In this document: piece after piece, positions 1 through 10,156 of the stretch | How the letters are laid out: the number at the start of each line of letters is the position of its first letter | Position numbering within the stretch: the stretch's first letter is position 1 | NCBI RefSeq assembly: GCF_003850565.1 | Contig: NZ_CP027706.1 | Coordinates: 3,534,001 to 3,598,000 of the forward strand | Source: Pseudomonas sessilinigenes | Lineage (GTDB): Bacteria; Pseudomonadota; Gammaproteobacteria; Pseudomonadales; Pseudomonadaceae | Length of the DNA stretch: 64,000 nt | Direction: 5' to 3' | The notes under the pieces: generated by a model | Told to the model about the DNA's origin: nothing | Seen by the model: the letters and a program-made list of their open reading frames with translations, nothing else | Databases searched by the model: none | Position numbers and translations under genes: made by a program

Positions 1-900
1 GGCGATATCGCGCACGCACTGTTGGTCGCCTTCCAGGGCCGCGATGGCGGCTACCTGCAGCGGGGTAAAGGTGCCGTAGTCGTGGTAGCTCTTGATCCGC
101 GCCAGGGCGCTGACCAGCTCCGGATTGCCGACCATGAAGCCGATGCGCCAGCCGGCCATGTTGTAGCTCTTGGACAGGGTGAAGAACTCCACCGCAATGT
201 CCTTGGCCCCGGGCACCTGCATGATCGACGGGGCCTTCCAGCCGTCGTAGACGATGTCGGCGTAGGCCAGGTCGTGGATCACCAGCACGTCGTACTGCTT
301 GGCCAGGGCGATGACCCGCTCGAAGAAGTCCAGCTCCACGCATTGCGAGGTGGGGTTGGACGGGAAGCCGAGGATCATCATCTTCGGCTTGGGAATCGAG
401 CCACGGATGGCCTGTTCCAGCTCGGCGAAGAAGTCCACGCCGGGCACCAGTGGCACCGAGCGCACCTGGGCGCCGGCGATCACCGCGCCGTAGATATGGA
501 TCGGATAGCTGGGGTTGGGCACCAGCACGGTGTCGCCGTGGTCCAGGGTGGCGAGCATCAGGTGCGCCAGGCCTTCCTTGGAGCCGATGGTGACGATGGC
601 TTCGCTTTCCGGGTCGATGTCGACCTGGTAGCGCTCCTGGTACCAGCGGGAAATCGCCCGGCGCAGCCGTGGGATGCCCCTGGAAGTGGAATAGCCATGG
701 GTGTCTTCGCGCTGGGCGACCTGCACCAGCTTTTCGACGATATGCGGCGGGGTCGCACCGTCGGGGTTACCCATGCTCAAGTCGATGATGTCTTCGCCGC
801 GCCGACGCGCAGCCATCTTCAGCTCGGCAGTGATATTGAAAACGTAGGGGGGGAGTCGATCAATGCGCGCAAAGCGGCGCGGCGAACCTTGTTCGGCCAT
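1..900 (-). CDS. alaC: alanine-type class I/II aminotransferase, 3' end cut by window
   Basis: PLP-dependent aminotransferase whose reading frame runs from ATG at 900 to the window edge, giving the first 300 residues; the C-terminus lies outside. The N-terminus shows the AlaC-like [19 protein letters not shown] start. The [10 protein letters not shown] substrate-loop region follows, then [12 protein letters not shown], and the PLP-lysine motif [15 protein letters not shown]. Family knowledge: AlaC transfers amino groups between glutamate and pyruvate to make alanine in the cytoplasm. Other aminotransferases of this fold (DapC/AspC-like) look similar, so the exact substrate is an inference. 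The gene diverges from the LysE-type exporter at 1182. Confidence 0.85.
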   Translation of the reverse strand, partial: MAEQGSPRRFARIDRLPPYVFNITAELKMAARRRGEDIIDLSMGNPDGATPPHIVEKLVQVAQREDTHGYSTSRGIPRLRRAISRWYQERYQVDIDPESEAIVTIGSKEGLAHLMLATLDHGDTVLVPNPSYPIHIYGAVIAGAQVRSVPLVPGVDFFAELEQAIRGSIPKPKMMILGFPSNPTSQCVELDFFERVIALAKQYDVLVIHDLAYADIVYDGWKAPSIMQVPGAKDIAVEFFTLSKSYNMAGWRIGFMVGNPELVSALARIKSYHDYGTFTPLQVAAIAALEGDQQCVRDIA

Positions 901-1181
901 TGTTGCCTCGAATAGACGTAAGCGCCCGGAACCGTCCGAGCGACGTTGGCCACTGCGGTGGCCTGCGAGGCAGACGATAAAGGCGCCGGCGAGGGCTTGT
1001 CCAGGGGGGCGAAAAATTATTTTGCAGGCCGCCCGGGGATTTGCGAGAGCGCAGGCTTTGTCGCTATAACGTGCACGCTTCTTGCCTGCAACGGTTGCGG
1101 GCAATACCTGCCCGAGTGGTTTTTCAAGCGCTCCCCAAGGCCCGCAAGCCCTTCGAACAACAGCAGCAAACAGGATGAATG

Positions 1182-1844
1182 ATGGAGTTTACCAGCGGCT
1201 TCTTGCTGAGCCTCTCGCTGTGCCTGGACATCGGCGTGGCCAATATCGCGATGATCACCCTGGCCATGCAGCGTGGCTATTTCCAGGGCTTTTGCCTGGG
1301 CCTGGGAACCTGTTTCGGTGACCTGATCTATGCGCTGCTGGCCCTGGCCGGAATGACCGTGCTGCTGCAGTACGAGACGGTGCGCTGGGTACTTTGGCTG
1401 GGTGGGTCGGCGCTGCTGGTGTATTTCGCAGCGAAGATGCTCTACGCCGCGATCCATCACGATGCGTTGCTCAATACCGCCGGGGAGGTGGAGCGGGGCT
1501 CGCCGCGCAAGGAGTTCCTGCGGGGGATTTTCCTGGCCATGTCCTCTCCCAGTGCGATCCTCTGGTTCGCCGCCGTGGGTGGCACCCTGATTGCCCGCTC
1601 CGGAGGTGGCAGCATCGTCGACTCCGCCTTGTTCCTTGGCGGCTTCTTCTGTGCCGGGCTGACCTGGACCCTGGGGCTGTGCCTGGCGGCGACCCAGGGC
1701 GGCAAGCTGCTGGGGGACAAGCTATTGCGCTATTCCTACCTGGCATCTGCAGCGATCTTCTGCTATTTCGCGGTGTATGTGATCCTTTCCGGTTACCAGG
1801 AGTTTATTGTCGATGCCCGGGTAAGCGACCTTCCGGCGCTCTGA
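1182..1844 (+). CDS. LysE/RhtB family amino-acid exporter
   Basis: 220-aa inner-membrane protein with about six hydrophobic segments. The N-terminal [20 protein letters not shown] occupies the place of the LysE/RhtB GxxxxxxPGP(N/D) region but lacks the usual proline pair. Length is normal for the family (about 200-220 aa). Two ATGs stand in tandem at 1179 and 1182; AGGA at 1172-1175 is better spaced for the second. Family knowledge: these proteins export amino acids or related metabolites. The substrate cannot be read from sequence. It is divergent from alaC, so alanine or another amino acid is a plausible guess only. Confidence 0.85.
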   Translation: MEFTSGFLLSLSLCLDIGVANIAMITLAMQRGYFQGFCLGLGTCFGDLIYALLALAGMTVLLQYETVRWVLWLGGSALLVYFAAKMLYAAIHHDALLNTAGEVERGSPRKEFLRGIFLAMSSPSAILWFAAVGGTLIARSGGGSIVDSALFLGGFFCAGLTWTLGLCLAATQGGKLLGDKLLRYSYLASAAIFCYFAVYVILSGYQEFIVDARVSDLPAL

Positions 1845-1912
1845 GCCAAGAGCCGCCCAAGGGCTTCTATACTTGCCCTCGAACCCATTTTTCAGTGGCA
1901 GGAGTGGCATTC

Positions 1913-2401
1913 ATGGATGAGCAAAAACCAGGCACAGGTCCAGAGCCGCGCTTCGAAAGAGGGCATTTCTTGTTGGTCGCCGGTTTCAGCCAGCGCTTCG
2001 TTCCTGCCAGCGCCCAGGCGATCAGCCAGCTGTGGCAGCGTTTCATTCCCCATGTCGGCAAAGTGCCGGGCCAGGTCAACGACGTAACCTACGGCGTGCA
2101 CTCCAACCCAGACGGGCAAGGCGGGTTCGAGTACATCGCCGGGGTCGAGATCAGCAAGCTCGACGATCTGCCGGAACACTACCGCTGGATCGAAATGCAG
2201 TCGCAGCACTATGCCGTATTCGAGCACGGTGGCTCATTGCAGGACCTGCCCCGTACCTTCGATTACATCTGGCGTACCTGGTTGCCGCAGTCCGCGCGCC
2301 AGGCTGCCGACGAACCCTCGTTCGAACGCTATAGCGCTGATTTCAACCCCGATACCGGCACCGGGGTCGTGGAAATCTGGCTGCCTCTCAAGGCTGCTTG
2401 A
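1913..2401 (+). CDS. GyrI-like / AraC effector-binding domain protein
   Basis: 162-aa protein that appears to consist only of a GyrI/AraC-type effector-binding fold. Visible hallmarks are the early FLLVAGFSQRF strand, the W-rich region around LWQRFIPHVG, YGVHSNPDGQGGFEYIAGVE, YAVFEHGGSLQDLPRTFDYI and the C-terminal VEIWLPLK strand. Family knowledge: stand-alone members bind small molecules and some are thought to sequester toxic compounds or act as co-regulators. No DNA-binding domain is present. The ATG at 1913 follows a purine-rich GGCAGGAGTGG that can serve as ribosome site. Function beyond ligand binding is unknown. Confidence 0.8.
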   Translation: MDEQKPGTGPEPRFERGHFLLVAGFSQRFVPASAQAISQLWQRFIPHVGKVPGQVNDVTYGVHSNPDGQGGFEYIAGVEISKLDDLPEHYRWIEMQSQHYAVFEHGGSLQDLPRTFDYIWRTWLPQSARQAADEPSFERYSADFNPDTGTGVVEIWLPLKAA

Positions 2402-2656
2402 AGCTGGCGGGGGCGTAGTCCGCCCCCCGATCTACAGCGCGTTCAACGCAATCTTTATGCCGTCTTAATACCGCCCCCTGCAATCAGTGCCCGGCCTTGA
2501 TGCGCGCTCACCTAACCTGCGTGGCGCAGAGGAGGGCGGTGGACGGCTCGTTCCCGACTCCCTGTCGGCGCCCCTTGCCGGGCGCCTCGAACGGTTGCGC
2601 CATGGGTTGCTGATAACGCCCCTGGTGCGACCTCAACGCATTCGAGGGGAGCTGCC

Positions 2657-2755
2657 TTGCTGACACTGTCATTCATCTACGGCGCCAGTGGTTTTTGCGC
2701 TGTGTTGCTGTTCGCCTACCTGGGTTATGCACTGATCCGCGCCGAGAAGTTCTGA
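2657..2755 (+). CDS. kdpF: KdpF, small stabilising subunit of the K+-transporting ATPase
   Basis: 32-aa single-span protein read from TTG at 2657, preceded by GAGGGGAG at 2645-2652. The second half, FAYLGYALIRAEKF, matches the KdpF signature (E. coli KdpF ends GYLVYALINAEAF). KdpF stabilises the KdpABC complex in the inner membrane. The gene starts the kdp transcription unit; a further microprotein gene (2825) separates it from kdpA. The rare TTG start is chosen because no ATG or GTG is available in frame in a suitable place. Confidence 0.8.
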   Translation: MLTLSFIYGASGFCAVLLFAYLGYALIRAEKF

Positions 2756-2824
2756 TGCGCGCTCCCAGTCTTCGCCACCTACCTGCATGCGCCCCTGGGG
2801 CGTTCTCGAGAAAGGAAACCAGCC

Positions 2825-2908
2825 ATGTACGACCTGATCTTCGTGGGCCTGTCCCTGGGGTTCTTTGTACTGACGGCCCTGGGCATCGTCGCCATGGGCA
2901 AGATTTGA
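2825..2908 (+). CDS. 27-aa membrane microprotein inside the kdp operon
   Basis: Short reading frame of one hydrophobic helix: [20 protein letters not shown] followed by IVAMGKI. ATG at 2825 is preceded by GAAAGGAAACCAGCC, a good ribosome site, and 13 nt separate its stop from the kdpA start, whose own site is ACGGAG. The frame resembles the short MYD-L-FV-L-FFAL peptides that I recall lying next to kdpF in other bacteria, but it lacks their charged C-terminus. It is not KdpF itself, because the YALxxAExF signature is in the preceding gene. A role with KdpFABC is inferred from position only. Confidence 0.65.
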   Translation: MYDLIFVGLSLGFFVLTALGIVAMGKI

Positions 2909-2921
2909 ACGGAGCATCGAC

Positions 2922-4628
2922 ATGTTGAGTACTGTGCTGGAATACGCGGTGATCCTCGGCCTGATGACCGGGCTCGCCGTGCTCATGGGCAAGTGGCTGG
3001 CACGGGTCTTCAGCGGCCGTGGCCATGCCCTGGCGGAGCGCGCCACTTACCGCCTGCTGGGGATCGACCCTGGCGAGGCCATGGGCTGGGCCCGCTACGG
3101 TTCGGCCTTGCTGCTGTCCAACGCGGCGATGATGCTGCTGGGCTACCTGGTGCTGCGCCTGCAAGGGCTGACGCCCCTGAACCCGCTGGGGCTGGCAGCG
3201 CAGAGCCCGGACCTGGCGTTCAACACCGCCGCCTCCTTCATCACCAATACCAACTGGCAGGCGTACTCCGGCGAGAGCAGCCTGTCGAACTTCAGCCAGA
3301 TGGCGGCCATCACCTTCCTGATGTTCGTCGGCGCCACCGCCGGAGTGGTGGCCGCCGCCGGCTTCATCCGTGGCTTGAGCCGTTCCAGCTCGGCGGACAT
3401 CGGCAACTACTGGGTGGATTTCATCCGCGTGCTGTACCGGGTGATGTTGCCCTTGTGCCTGCTGATGGCGCTGGTCTACGTCTGGCAAGGCATGCCCCAG
3501 ACCCTGGACTCCGAGGCCCTGGCCACCACCCTGGAAGGTGGTCGCCAGCAGTTGATCGTCGGCGCCGTGGCCAGCTTCGAGTCGATCAAGCACATCGGCA
3601 CCAACGGCGGTGGTTTCTTCAGCATGAACGCCGCGCACCCGTTCGAGAACCCGACGCCGCTGACCAACGTCCTGCACATCCTCAGCATGCTGCTGATTCC
3701 TTCGGCGCTGACCTACACCTTCGGCAGCATGCTGCTGCGCCGGCGCCAGGGATGGGTGTTCTTCGGCACCTTCCTGGTGATGTTCGCAGGCTTCCTGGCC
3801 ATCGTGTTCACTGCCGAGCAGAGCGGCAACCCGCTGCTGACCCTGGCCGGAGCCGACCAGCAACTGTCGGCGACCCAGAGCGGCGGCAACATGGAAGGCA
3901 AGGAGCTGCGCTTTGGCATCGCTGACACTGCGCTGTTCGTCACCACCACCACCGGTGCTACTACCGGCTCGGTGAACGCCATGCACGACTCGCTGACCCC
4001 CATGGGCGGTTTCGTACCCCTGGCGCAGATGATGCTCAACTGCGTGTTCGGCGGCGACGGCGTGGGCTTCATCAACCTGATCCAGTACGCCCTGCTGACG
4101 GTGTTCCTGGTGGGCATGATGATCGGCCGCAGTCCGGAGTTCCTCGGCAAGAAGATCGAGGCCCGGGAGATCAAGCTGGTGATGCTCTCGGTGCTGGCGC
4201 ATCCGATCTGCATCCTCGGGTTCACCGCCCTGGCGGCGCTCTGGCCGGACACCCTCAACAGCCTTAACAACCTGGGTCCCCATGGTTTCAGCGAGGTGCT
4301 CTATGCCTACGCCTCGGGCACCGCGAACAACGGTTCGGCGTTCGCCGGGCTGAACGCCAACACGCCGTTCTTCAACACCACCATCGGCCTGGCGATGCTC
4401 ATGGGGCGCTTCTTCACCATGCTGCCGATGCTGGCCGTGGCCGGCTCCCTGGCGGCGAAAAAGAACATCCCGGCCGGCGCCGGCACCATTCCCACCGCGA
4501 CCCCGCTGTTCATGTTCCTGGTGGTGTTCGTGGTGCTGGTGGTCGGTGGCCTGACCTTCCTGCCGGCGCTCGCGCTCGGCCCGCTGGTGGAGCAACTGCA
4601 GTTGCTGGCCGGCCAGACCTACAAGTAA
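2922..4628 (+). CDS. kdpA: KdpA, K+-translocating subunit
   Basis: 568-aa integral membrane protein, slightly longer than E. coli KdpA (557). It belongs to the superfamily of K+ transporters with four pseudo-repeated pore loops. Visible filter regions are [11 protein letters not shown] (about residue 108), [19 protein letters not shown] (about 226), [17 protein letters not shown] (about 347) and [18 protein letters not shown] (about 467). It binds and conducts K+ for the ATP-driven KdpB pump. The next gene, 9 nt downstream, is kdpC and not the usual kdpB. Confidence 0.97.
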   Translation: MLSTVLEYAVILGLMTGLAVLMGKWLARVFSGRGHALAERATYRLLGIDPGEAMGWARYGSALLLSNAAMMLLGYLVLRLQGLTPLNPLGLAAQSPDLAFNTAASFITNTNWQAYSGESSLSNFSQMAAITFLMFVGATAGVVAAAGFIRGLSRSSSADIGNYWVDFIRVLYRVMLPLCLLMALVYVWQGMPQTLDSEALATTLEGGRQQLIVGAVASFESIKHIGTNGGGFFSMNAAHPFENPTPLTNVLHILSMLLIPSALTYTFGSMLLRRRQGWVFFGTFLVMFAGFLAIVFTAEQSGNPLLTLAGADQQLSATQSGGNMEGKELRFGIADTALFVTTTTGATTGSVNAMHDSLTPMGGFVPLAQMMLNCVFGGDGVGFINLIQYALLTVFLVGMMIGRSPEFLGKKIEAREIKLVMLSVLAHPICILGFTALAALWPDTLNSLNNLGPHGFSEVLYAYASGTANNGSAFAGLNANTPFFNTTIGLAMLMGRFFTMLPMLAVAGSLAAKKNIPAGAGTIPTATPLFMFLVVFVVLVVGGLTFLPALALGPLVEQLQLLAGQTYK

Positions 4629-4637
4629 GGGGTTGTG

Positions 4638-5321
4638 ATGACTACGCAAATGCAAACCCAGGGCACCACCGCGGTGCTGTTCAAGGGCCTGCTGCGCCCG
4701 GTGCTGGTGGCGGCGTTGCTGTGCCTGGCACTGACCGGCCTGGCCTATCCGCTGGCGACCACGCTGCTGGCCAACCTGTTGTTTCCGTTCCAGGCCCAGG
4801 GCAGCCTGGTGCAACGCAACGGCCTGGTGGTGGGCTCCAGCCTGATCGGCCAGGCCTTCCAGCGGCCGGAGTATTTCCAGGGTCGGCCCAGCATGACCCT
4901 GGGCAGCGATCCGCTGGACCCGAGCAAGAGCGTGCCGCAGCCCTACAACGCCGGGGCCAGTGGTGCCAGCAACCTGGGGCCCACCAGCCAGAAGCTGCTG
5001 GACAGCGTCGCCGAGCGGGCCCGTACCTACCGCCAACTCAATGGCCTGGCCGCCGACAGCCTGGTGCCGGTGGACGCGGTGACGGCGTCGGCGTCCGGCC
5101 TGGACCCGCACATCTCCCTGGCCAACGCCCGGCTGCAGCTGGAGCGGGTGGCTCGCGCACGGCACCTGCCGCCGGGCGAGCTGCAAGCCCTGCTGCAAGC
5201 ACACAGCGAAAGCCGCACCTTCGGCCTGCTGGGCGAGCCCCGGGTCAATGTGCTGCAACTGAACCTCGCACTGGACGCCCTGGCGCCCATGCCTGCCTCG
5301 CCCCTCGCGGCCAGTGAGTAA
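4638..5321 (+). CDS. kdpC: KdpC, accessory subunit of the K+-transporting ATPase
   Basis: 227-aa protein with one N-terminal membrane span (about residues 15-40, VLVAALLCLALTGLAYPLATT) and a periplasmic domain with family motifs GSSLIGQAFQRPEYFQGRPS and PYNAGASGASNLGPTSQKL. GTG at 4635 and ATG at 4638 overlap; the ATG is preferred because AAGGGG at 4627-4632 then sits five bases upstream. KdpC links KdpA and KdpB and raises nucleotide affinity. Its place before kdpB is unusual, since the canonical order is kdpFABC. Somewhat longer than E. coli KdpC (190). Confidence 0.95.
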   Translation: MTTQMQTQGTTAVLFKGLLRPVLVAALLCLALTGLAYPLATTLLANLLFPFQAQGSLVQRNGLVVGSSLIGQAFQRPEYFQGRPSMTLGSDPLDPSKSVPQPYNAGASGASNLGPTSQKLLDSVAERARTYRQLNGLAADSLVPVDAVTASASGLDPHISLANARLQLERVARARHLPPGELQALLQAHSESRTFGLLGEPRVNVLQLNLALDALAPMPASPLAASE

Positions 5322-5333
5322 GAGACGCCGATC

Positions 5334-7406
5334 ATGAGTAAGAACGCTCGTATAGCTTTGTTCGACCGTGGGTTGTTGTTAACGGCGTGCCTGGATGCCG
5401 TGAAGAAGCTGCTGCCCCAGGCGCAGTGGAAGAACCCGGTGATGTTCGTGGTCTACCTGGGCAGCCTGCTCACCACCTTGCTGTGGCTGCAGTCCCTGGG
5501 CGGGCAGGGCGAGGCCCCCAGCGGCTTCATCCTGAGCATCGCCCTGTGGTTGTGGTTCACCGTGTTGTTCGCCAACTTCGCCGAGGCCCTGGCCGAGGGC
5601 CGCAGCCGGGCCCAGGCGGCGAGCCTCAAGGGCATGAAGCGCCAGACCCTGGCCAAGTTGCTGCAACAGCCACGGCACGGCGCGGCCTGGCTGCCCATGG
5701 CCGCCAGTGAGTTGCGCAAGGACATGGTGGTGCTGATCGAGGCCGGCGACCTGGTGCCCCTGGACGGCGAGGTCATCGAAGGCGTGGCCACGGTGGACGA
5801 GAGCGCCATCACCGGTGAGTCGGCGCCGGTGATCCGCGAGGCCGGCGGTGATTTCTCCTCGGTCACCGGCGGCACCAAGGTGCTGTCCGACTGGCTGGTG
5901 GTGCGCATCAGCGTCAACCCCGGCGAATCCTTCCTGGACCGCATGATCTCCATGGTGGAATCGGCGCGGCGGCAGAAGACCCCCAACGAGGTGGCCCTGA
6001 CCATCCTCCTGGTGGGCCTGACCCTGTTGTTCCTGTTGGTGATCGTCACCCTGAGCCCGTATTCGCTGTTCGCTGTGGCCATGAGCGGCACCGGCAGCGT
6101 GGTCAGTGCCACGGTGCTGGTGGCGCTGCTGGTGTGCCTGATCCCCACCACCATCGGCGGCCTGCTGTCGGCCATCGGCGTGGCGGGCATGAGCCGGATG
6201 ATGTCGGCCAACGTCATCGCCACCTCCGGCCGCGCGGTGGAGGCGGCCGGTGACGTGGACGTGCTGCTGCTGGACAAGACGGGCACCATCACCCTGGGCA
6301 ATCGCCAGGCCAGCGCCTTCCTGCCGGCCCCGGGGATCCGCGACAGCGAACTGGCGGATGCCGCGCAACTGGCGTCCCTGGCCGATGAAACCCCTGAAGG
6401 GCGGAGCATCGTGGTCCTGGCCCGGCAACAGTTCGACATCGCTGGGCGCGACCTTGCGACCCTGGGTGCGAGTGCCGTGCCCTTCACCGCCCAGACCCGC
6501 ATGAGCGGCGTCGATTTGCCCCAGGGCCGCTGCATCCGCAAGGGCGCCGCCGATGCCATCCGCCGCCACATCGAGGCCCTGGGCGGCAGCTTTGCGCCAG
6601 CCCTGCAGGCCAAGGTCGATGAAGTCTCGCGCCGTGGCAGCACGCCGCTGGTGGTCAGCGACGGGGCCCAGGCCCTGGGCGTGGTGGAGCTCAAGGACGT
6701 GGTCAAGGGCGGGATCAAGGAACGCTTCGCCGAGCTGCGGCGCATGGGCATCAAGACCGTGATGATCACTGGCGACAACCGCCTGACCGCCGCCGCCATT
6801 GCCGTGGAGGCCGGGGTCGACGATTTTCTCGCCGAGGCCCGGCCCGAGGACAAGCTGCAACTGATCCGCGATTACCAGGCCAAGGGCAAGCTGGTGGCCA
6901 TGACCGGCGACGGCACCAACGACGCCCCGGCCCTGGCCCAGGCTGATGTGGCCGTGGCCATGAACAGCGGCACCCAGGCGGCGAAGGAAGCCGGCAACAT
7001 GGTGGACCTGGACAGCAACCCGACCAAGCTGATCGAGGTGGTGGAGGTGGGCAAGCAGATGCTCATGACCCGTGGCGCGCTGACCACCTTCAGCGTGGCC
7101 AACGATGTGGCCAAGTATTTTGCTATCGTACCGGCCGCGTTCGTTGCTACTTACCCGCAGTTGGCGGCGTTGAACGTGATGCACTTGAACAGCCCGAACT
7201 CGGCGATCTTGAGCGCGGTGATCTTCAATGCCCTGATCATCGTCTTCCTCATCCCCCTGGCGCTCAAGGGCGTGAAGTACCGCTCCATCGGGGCGGCGGC
7301 GTTGCTCAACCGCAACCTGCTGATCTACGGCCTGGGCGGGGTGCTGGTACCCTTTGCCGGGATCAAACTGATCGACATGCTGCTGGCCGGGCTCGGCCTG
7401 GTCTGA
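5334..7406 (+). CDS. kdpB: KdpB, P-type ATPase catalytic subunit
   Basis: 690-aa P-type ATPase. Motifs seen are TGES in the actuator domain ([12 protein letters not shown], about residue 155), the phosphorylation motif [13 protein letters not shown] with catalytic Asp near residue 314, MITGDN (about 477) and the hinge [14 protein letters not shown] (about 520). Membrane segments flank these. KdpB hydrolyses ATP to drive K+ through KdpA. It starts 12 nt after kdpC. A strong hairpin lies between it and kdpD. Length is typical (E. coli 682). Confidence 0.98.
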   Translation: MSKNARIALFDRGLLLTACLDAVKKLLPQAQWKNPVMFVVYLGSLLTTLLWLQSLGGQGEAPSGFILSIALWLWFTVLFANFAEALAEGRSRAQAASLKGMKRQTLAKLLQQPRHGAAWLPMAASELRKDMVVLIEAGDLVPLDGEVIEGVATVDESAITGESAPVIREAGGDFSSVTGGTKVLSDWLVVRISVNPGESFLDRMISMVESARRQKTPNEVALTILLVGLTLLFLLVIVTLSPYSLFAVAMSGTGSVVSATVLVALLVCLIPTTIGGLLSAIGVAGMSRMMSANVIATSGRAVEAAGDVDVLLLDKTGTITLGNRQASAFLPAPGIRDSELADAAQLASLADETPEGRSIVVLARQQFDIAGRDLATLGASAVPFTAQTRMSGVDLPQGRCIRKGAADAIRRHIEALGGSFAPALQAKVDEVSRRGSTPLVVSDGAQALGVVELKDVVKGGIKERFAELRRMGIKTVMITGDNRLTAAAIAVEAGVDDFLAEARPEDKLQLIRDYQAKGKLVAMTGDGTNDAPALAQADVAVAMNSGTQAAKEAGNMVDLDSNPTKLIEVVEVGKQMLMTRGALTTFSVANDVAKYFAIVPAAFVATYPQLAALNVMHLNSPNSAILSAVIFNALIIVFLIPLALKGVKYRSIGAAALLNRNLLIYGLGGVLVPFAGIKLIDMLLAGLGLV

Positions 7407-7415
7407 CAGGACTCG

Positions 7416-7445
7416 CAAGGCGGCGCTCCCCGGAGCGCCGCCTTG
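7416..7445 (+). terminator. hairpin between kdpB and kdpD
   Basis: Perfect 14-bp inverted repeat: CAAGGCGGCGCTCC at 7416-7429, two bases, then GGAGCGCCGCCTTG at 7432-7445. It begins 9 nt after the kdpB stop and ends 17 nt before the kdpD start. The following TTCATTC is only weakly T-rich, so it may be a partial terminator or an mRNA-stabilising structure that lowers kdpDE relative to the structural genes. Confidence 0.65.
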
Positions 7446-7462
7446 TTCATTCAAGGATGCAC

Positions 7463-10156
7463 ATGGCTGTTCTCGACACTGGTACGACAACCCGCGACGG
7501 GCGCCCCGATCCCGATGCGTTGCTGGAAAAACTGCAGCAGGACGAGCAGGCCGCCCGGCGCGGCAAGTTGCGGATCTACTTCGGCTCCAACGCCGGGGTC
7601 GGCAAGACCTGTGCCATGCTCACCGCCGCCCGCCAGGAACTGGCCCAGGGTCGCGACGTGGTGGCCGGGATCGTCGAGACCCACGGCCGGCGCGACACCG
7701 CCGAGCTGCTGCAAGGCATCGAGGTGCTGCCCCGGCACCAGCTGATGCACCGTGAGCATGCCTTGCCCGAATTCGACCTGGATGCCGCCCTGGCCCGCCA
7801 GCCGGCGGTATTGCTGGTGGACGAGCTGGCCCACAGCAATGTCCAGGGTTCCCGGCATCCCAAGCGCTGGCAGGACGTCGAAGAACTGCTGCGGGCCGGC
7901 ATCGACGTCTGGACCACCCTCAATGTCCAGCACCTGGAAAGCCTCAATGACATCGTCAGCGGGATCATCGGCATCCGTGTGCGCGAGACGGTGCCCGATC
8001 ATCTGTTCGACGAATCCCACGAAGTGCTGGTGATCGACCTGCCGCCGGACGATCTGCTGCGCCGGCTCAAGGACGGCAAGGTGTACCTGGCGCCCCAGGC
8101 GGAGAGGGCTTCGCGCAATTTCTTTCGCAAGGGCAACCTGCTGGCCCTGCGCGAGCTGACCCTGCGTCGCACCGCCGACCGGGTCGACGCGCAGATGCGC
8201 GACTACCGCCGCGAACGCTCGATCAACGCCCTGTGGCCGGCCCGGGAGCGGTTGCTGGTGGGGATCGCCGGGGACCCGGCGGACGAGCGCCTGGTGCGCG
8301 AGGCGGCGCGCCTGGCGCAGAAACTCGAGGCCGACTGGATGGTGGTGCACGTGGCACCGGCCCAGCGTCGGGGCATCGGCGCCAGTCGGTATGCGGCTGC
8401 CATGAAGACCCTGGCCCTGGCCGCCGAGTTCGGTGCCGAGACCGCGACCCTGCCCGGCATGGATGTGGCCGAGGCCCTGGCCGCCTGTGCCCGCGAGCAC
8501 AACGCCAATCGCCTGGTGCTGGGTCATTACCCGCGACGGGTGTGGCAGGTCTGGCACCAGTCGGTGAGTGATCGCCTCAGTCGCCAGCACCCGGAAATCG
8601 ACCAGATCGTGATCGCCAATGGGCCAGCGGACCGCCAGCGCAGCGTGGCGCCCAAGCCCGAGGCCGGCCTGGCGCCCAGTCGTGCGCCGGCCTACCTGTG
8701 GGCCAGCCTGGCGTGCTTTGCCGCCACGGCGGTGGCGGCGCTGTTGTTGAAGGTCTTCGATCCGGCCAACGTGGTGATGCTGTTCCTGCTCACCGTGGTC
8801 CTGGTGGCCCTGCGCCTGGGGCGTGGGCCCGGGGTCTGGGCGGCGATGCTGGCGGTGCTGTGCTTCGATTTCTTCTTCGTCCAGCCGGTGTGGTCGTTCA
8901 CGGTCAACGACACCCAGTACTTCTTCACCTTCGCCCTGATGCTCGGTATCGCCCTGATCACCGGCCAGCTCACCGCGCGCCTGCGCCACCAGGCGCGTAC
9001 CGCCGCCGAGGGCGAGCGCCGGGCCACGTCCCTGGCCGGGCTGGCCCGGGAGCTGTCGGCGGCGCTCACCGAGGAGCAGATCTGCGCCGTGGCCCTGCGC
9101 ACCTTCAGCGGGGTGTTCGCGGCCCGGGTCGGGCTGGCGCTGCCGGATGCCGGCGATCGCATGCGGGCCTTGAGCGCCAATGGCCTGGAGCTGGACGAGA
9201 GCATCGCCCAGTGGGCCTACGATCATGGCCAGCCGGCCGGTAGCGGCACCGATACCCTGGCGGCAGCCCGGGGGCGCTACCTGCCGCTCAAGGCGCCGAT
9301 GCGCGTGCGTGGCGTGCTGGTGCTGGAACTGGCGGACCCCGAGCGGCTGCGCGAGCCGGAAGAACAACGCTTGTTGCAAGCCTGCATGAGCCAGCTGGCG
9401 ATCGCCCTGGAACGGGTGCACTACGTCGAGGTGGCCCAGAGCACCGTGGTGCAGATGGAGGGCGAGCGCATGCGCAACACCCTGCTGGCGGCGATCTCCC
9501 ATGACTTGCGCACCCCCCTGACCACCATCATCGGCGCTGCCGACGCCGCCTTGCCCCATGCCCCCGACGGCGTCCTGGCGCAGTTGCTGCGGGGTATCCA
9601 TGACCAGGCCGGCTCCATGCAGCGGCTGATCGAGAACCTGCTGGACATGGCCCGCATGCAGGAGCGTGGGGTGCGTCTGAATCGCCAGTGGAACTCCCTG
9701 GAGGAGATCGTCGGCAGTGCCCTGCGCCAGTTGCGCGAGCCCCTGGCCGGGCATCAGGTACGGGTCGCCATGGCGCCGCAGTTGCCGCTGGTGGAGGTGG
9801 ACGCGCTGTTGCTGGAGCGGGTACTGGTCAACCTGCTGGACAACGCTGCCAAGTACACCCCGACCGGGACCCTGGTGCAGGTCAGCGCGCGCCAGGTCGA
9901 CCAGCAGATCATCCTGCAGGTCAGCGACAGCGGCCCTGGTTGCCCCAAGGGCAGTTCCCCGGCCAGCCTGTTCGAGGCCTTCAGCCGTGGCCAGCAGGAA
10001 TCGGCCGTGGCCGGGATCGGCCTGGGCCTGGCCCTGGCCAAGCGTATCGTCGAGGCCCATGGCGGACGGATCGAGGCCCAGCCTCACGCCGACGCCGGGC
10101 TGAGTTTTGTCATCACCTTGCCGGCGGGACAACCGCCTTCGATGGAAACCCTATGA
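7463..10156 (+). CDS. kdpD: KdpD sensor histidine kinase
   Basis: 897-aa inner-membrane kinase. Domains in order: KdpD N-terminal ATP-binding domain with Walker A FGSNAGVGKT (about residue 40); USP-like domain (about 255-370); a short cluster of membrane spans (about 410-510); GAF-like region; HisKA with ISHDLRTPLTTI (His near 679); HATPase with N-box LVNLLDNAAKYTP and a later GIGLGLALAKRIV. It senses K+ limitation and turgor and phosphorylates KdpE. ATG at 7463 is chosen over 7457 because AAGG at 7453-7456 is correctly spaced for it. It overlaps kdpE by ATGA. Confidence 0.97.
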   Translation: MAVLDTGTTTRDGRPDPDALLEKLQQDEQAARRGKLRIYFGSNAGVGKTCAMLTAARQELAQGRDVVAGIVETHGRRDTAELLQGIEVLPRHQLMHREHALPEFDLDAALARQPAVLLVDELAHSNVQGSRHPKRWQDVEELLRAGIDVWTTLNVQHLESLNDIVSGIIGIRVRETVPDHLFDESHEVLVIDLPPDDLLRRLKDGKVYLAPQAERASRNFFRKGNLLALRELTLRRTADRVDAQMRDYRRERSINALWPARERLLVGIAGDPADERLVREAARLAQKLEADWMVVHVAPAQRRGIGASRYAAAMKTLALAAEFGAETATLPGMDVAEALAACAREHNANRLVLGHYPRRVWQVWHQSVSDRLSRQHPEIDQIVIANGPADRQRSVAPKPEAGLAPSRAPAYLWASLACFAATAVAALLLKVFDPANVVMLFLLTVVLVALRLGRGPGVWAAMLAVLCFDFFFVQPVWSFTVNDTQYFFTFALMLGIALITGQLTARLRHQARTAAEGERRATSLAGLARELSAALTEEQICAVALRTFSGVFAARVGLALPDAGDRMRALSANGLELDESIAQWAYDHGQPAGSGTDTLAAARGRYLPLKAPMRVRGVLVLELADPERLREPEEQRLLQACMSQLAIALERVHYVEVAQSTVVQMEGERMRNTLLAAISHDLRTPLTTIIGAADAALPHAPDGVLAQLLRGIHDQAGSMQRLIENLLDMARMQERGVRLNRQWNSLEEIVGSALRQLREPLAGHQVRVAMAPQLPLVEVDALLLERVLVNLLDNAAKYTPTGTLVQVSARQVDQQIILQVSDSGPGCPKGSSPASLFEAFSRGQQESAVAGIGLGLALAKRIVEAHGGRIEAQPHADAGLSFVITLPAGQPPSMETL

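Noticed and set aside
2422..2427. Terminator after the effector-binding gene (GGGGGC/GCCCCC near 2409-2427)
   Set aside because: Short stem without T-tract; not distinguishable from chance in GC-rich DNA.
2402..2656. Possible riboswitch or KdpE operator upstream of kdpF
   Set aside because: A small GC-rich stem (GGCGCCC/GGGCGCC near 2567-2587) and a weak TTTAT/CTTAAT pattern are visible, but neither matches a known riboswitch or KdpE box well enough.
2673..5258. 861-codon open frame antisense to kdpA/kdpC
   Set aside because: Its translation is rich in His, Gln, Gly and Arg, as expected for a shadow frame in GC-rich coding DNA. The plus-strand kdp proteins are unambiguous.
5379..7490. 703-codon open frame antisense to kdpB
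   Set aside because: KdpB motifs on the plus strand are complete; the antisense product has no recognisable features.
7451..10132. 893-codon open frame antisense to kdpD
   Set aside because: Shadow of a GC-rich gene; low-complexity Gln/His/Gly composition and no domain.
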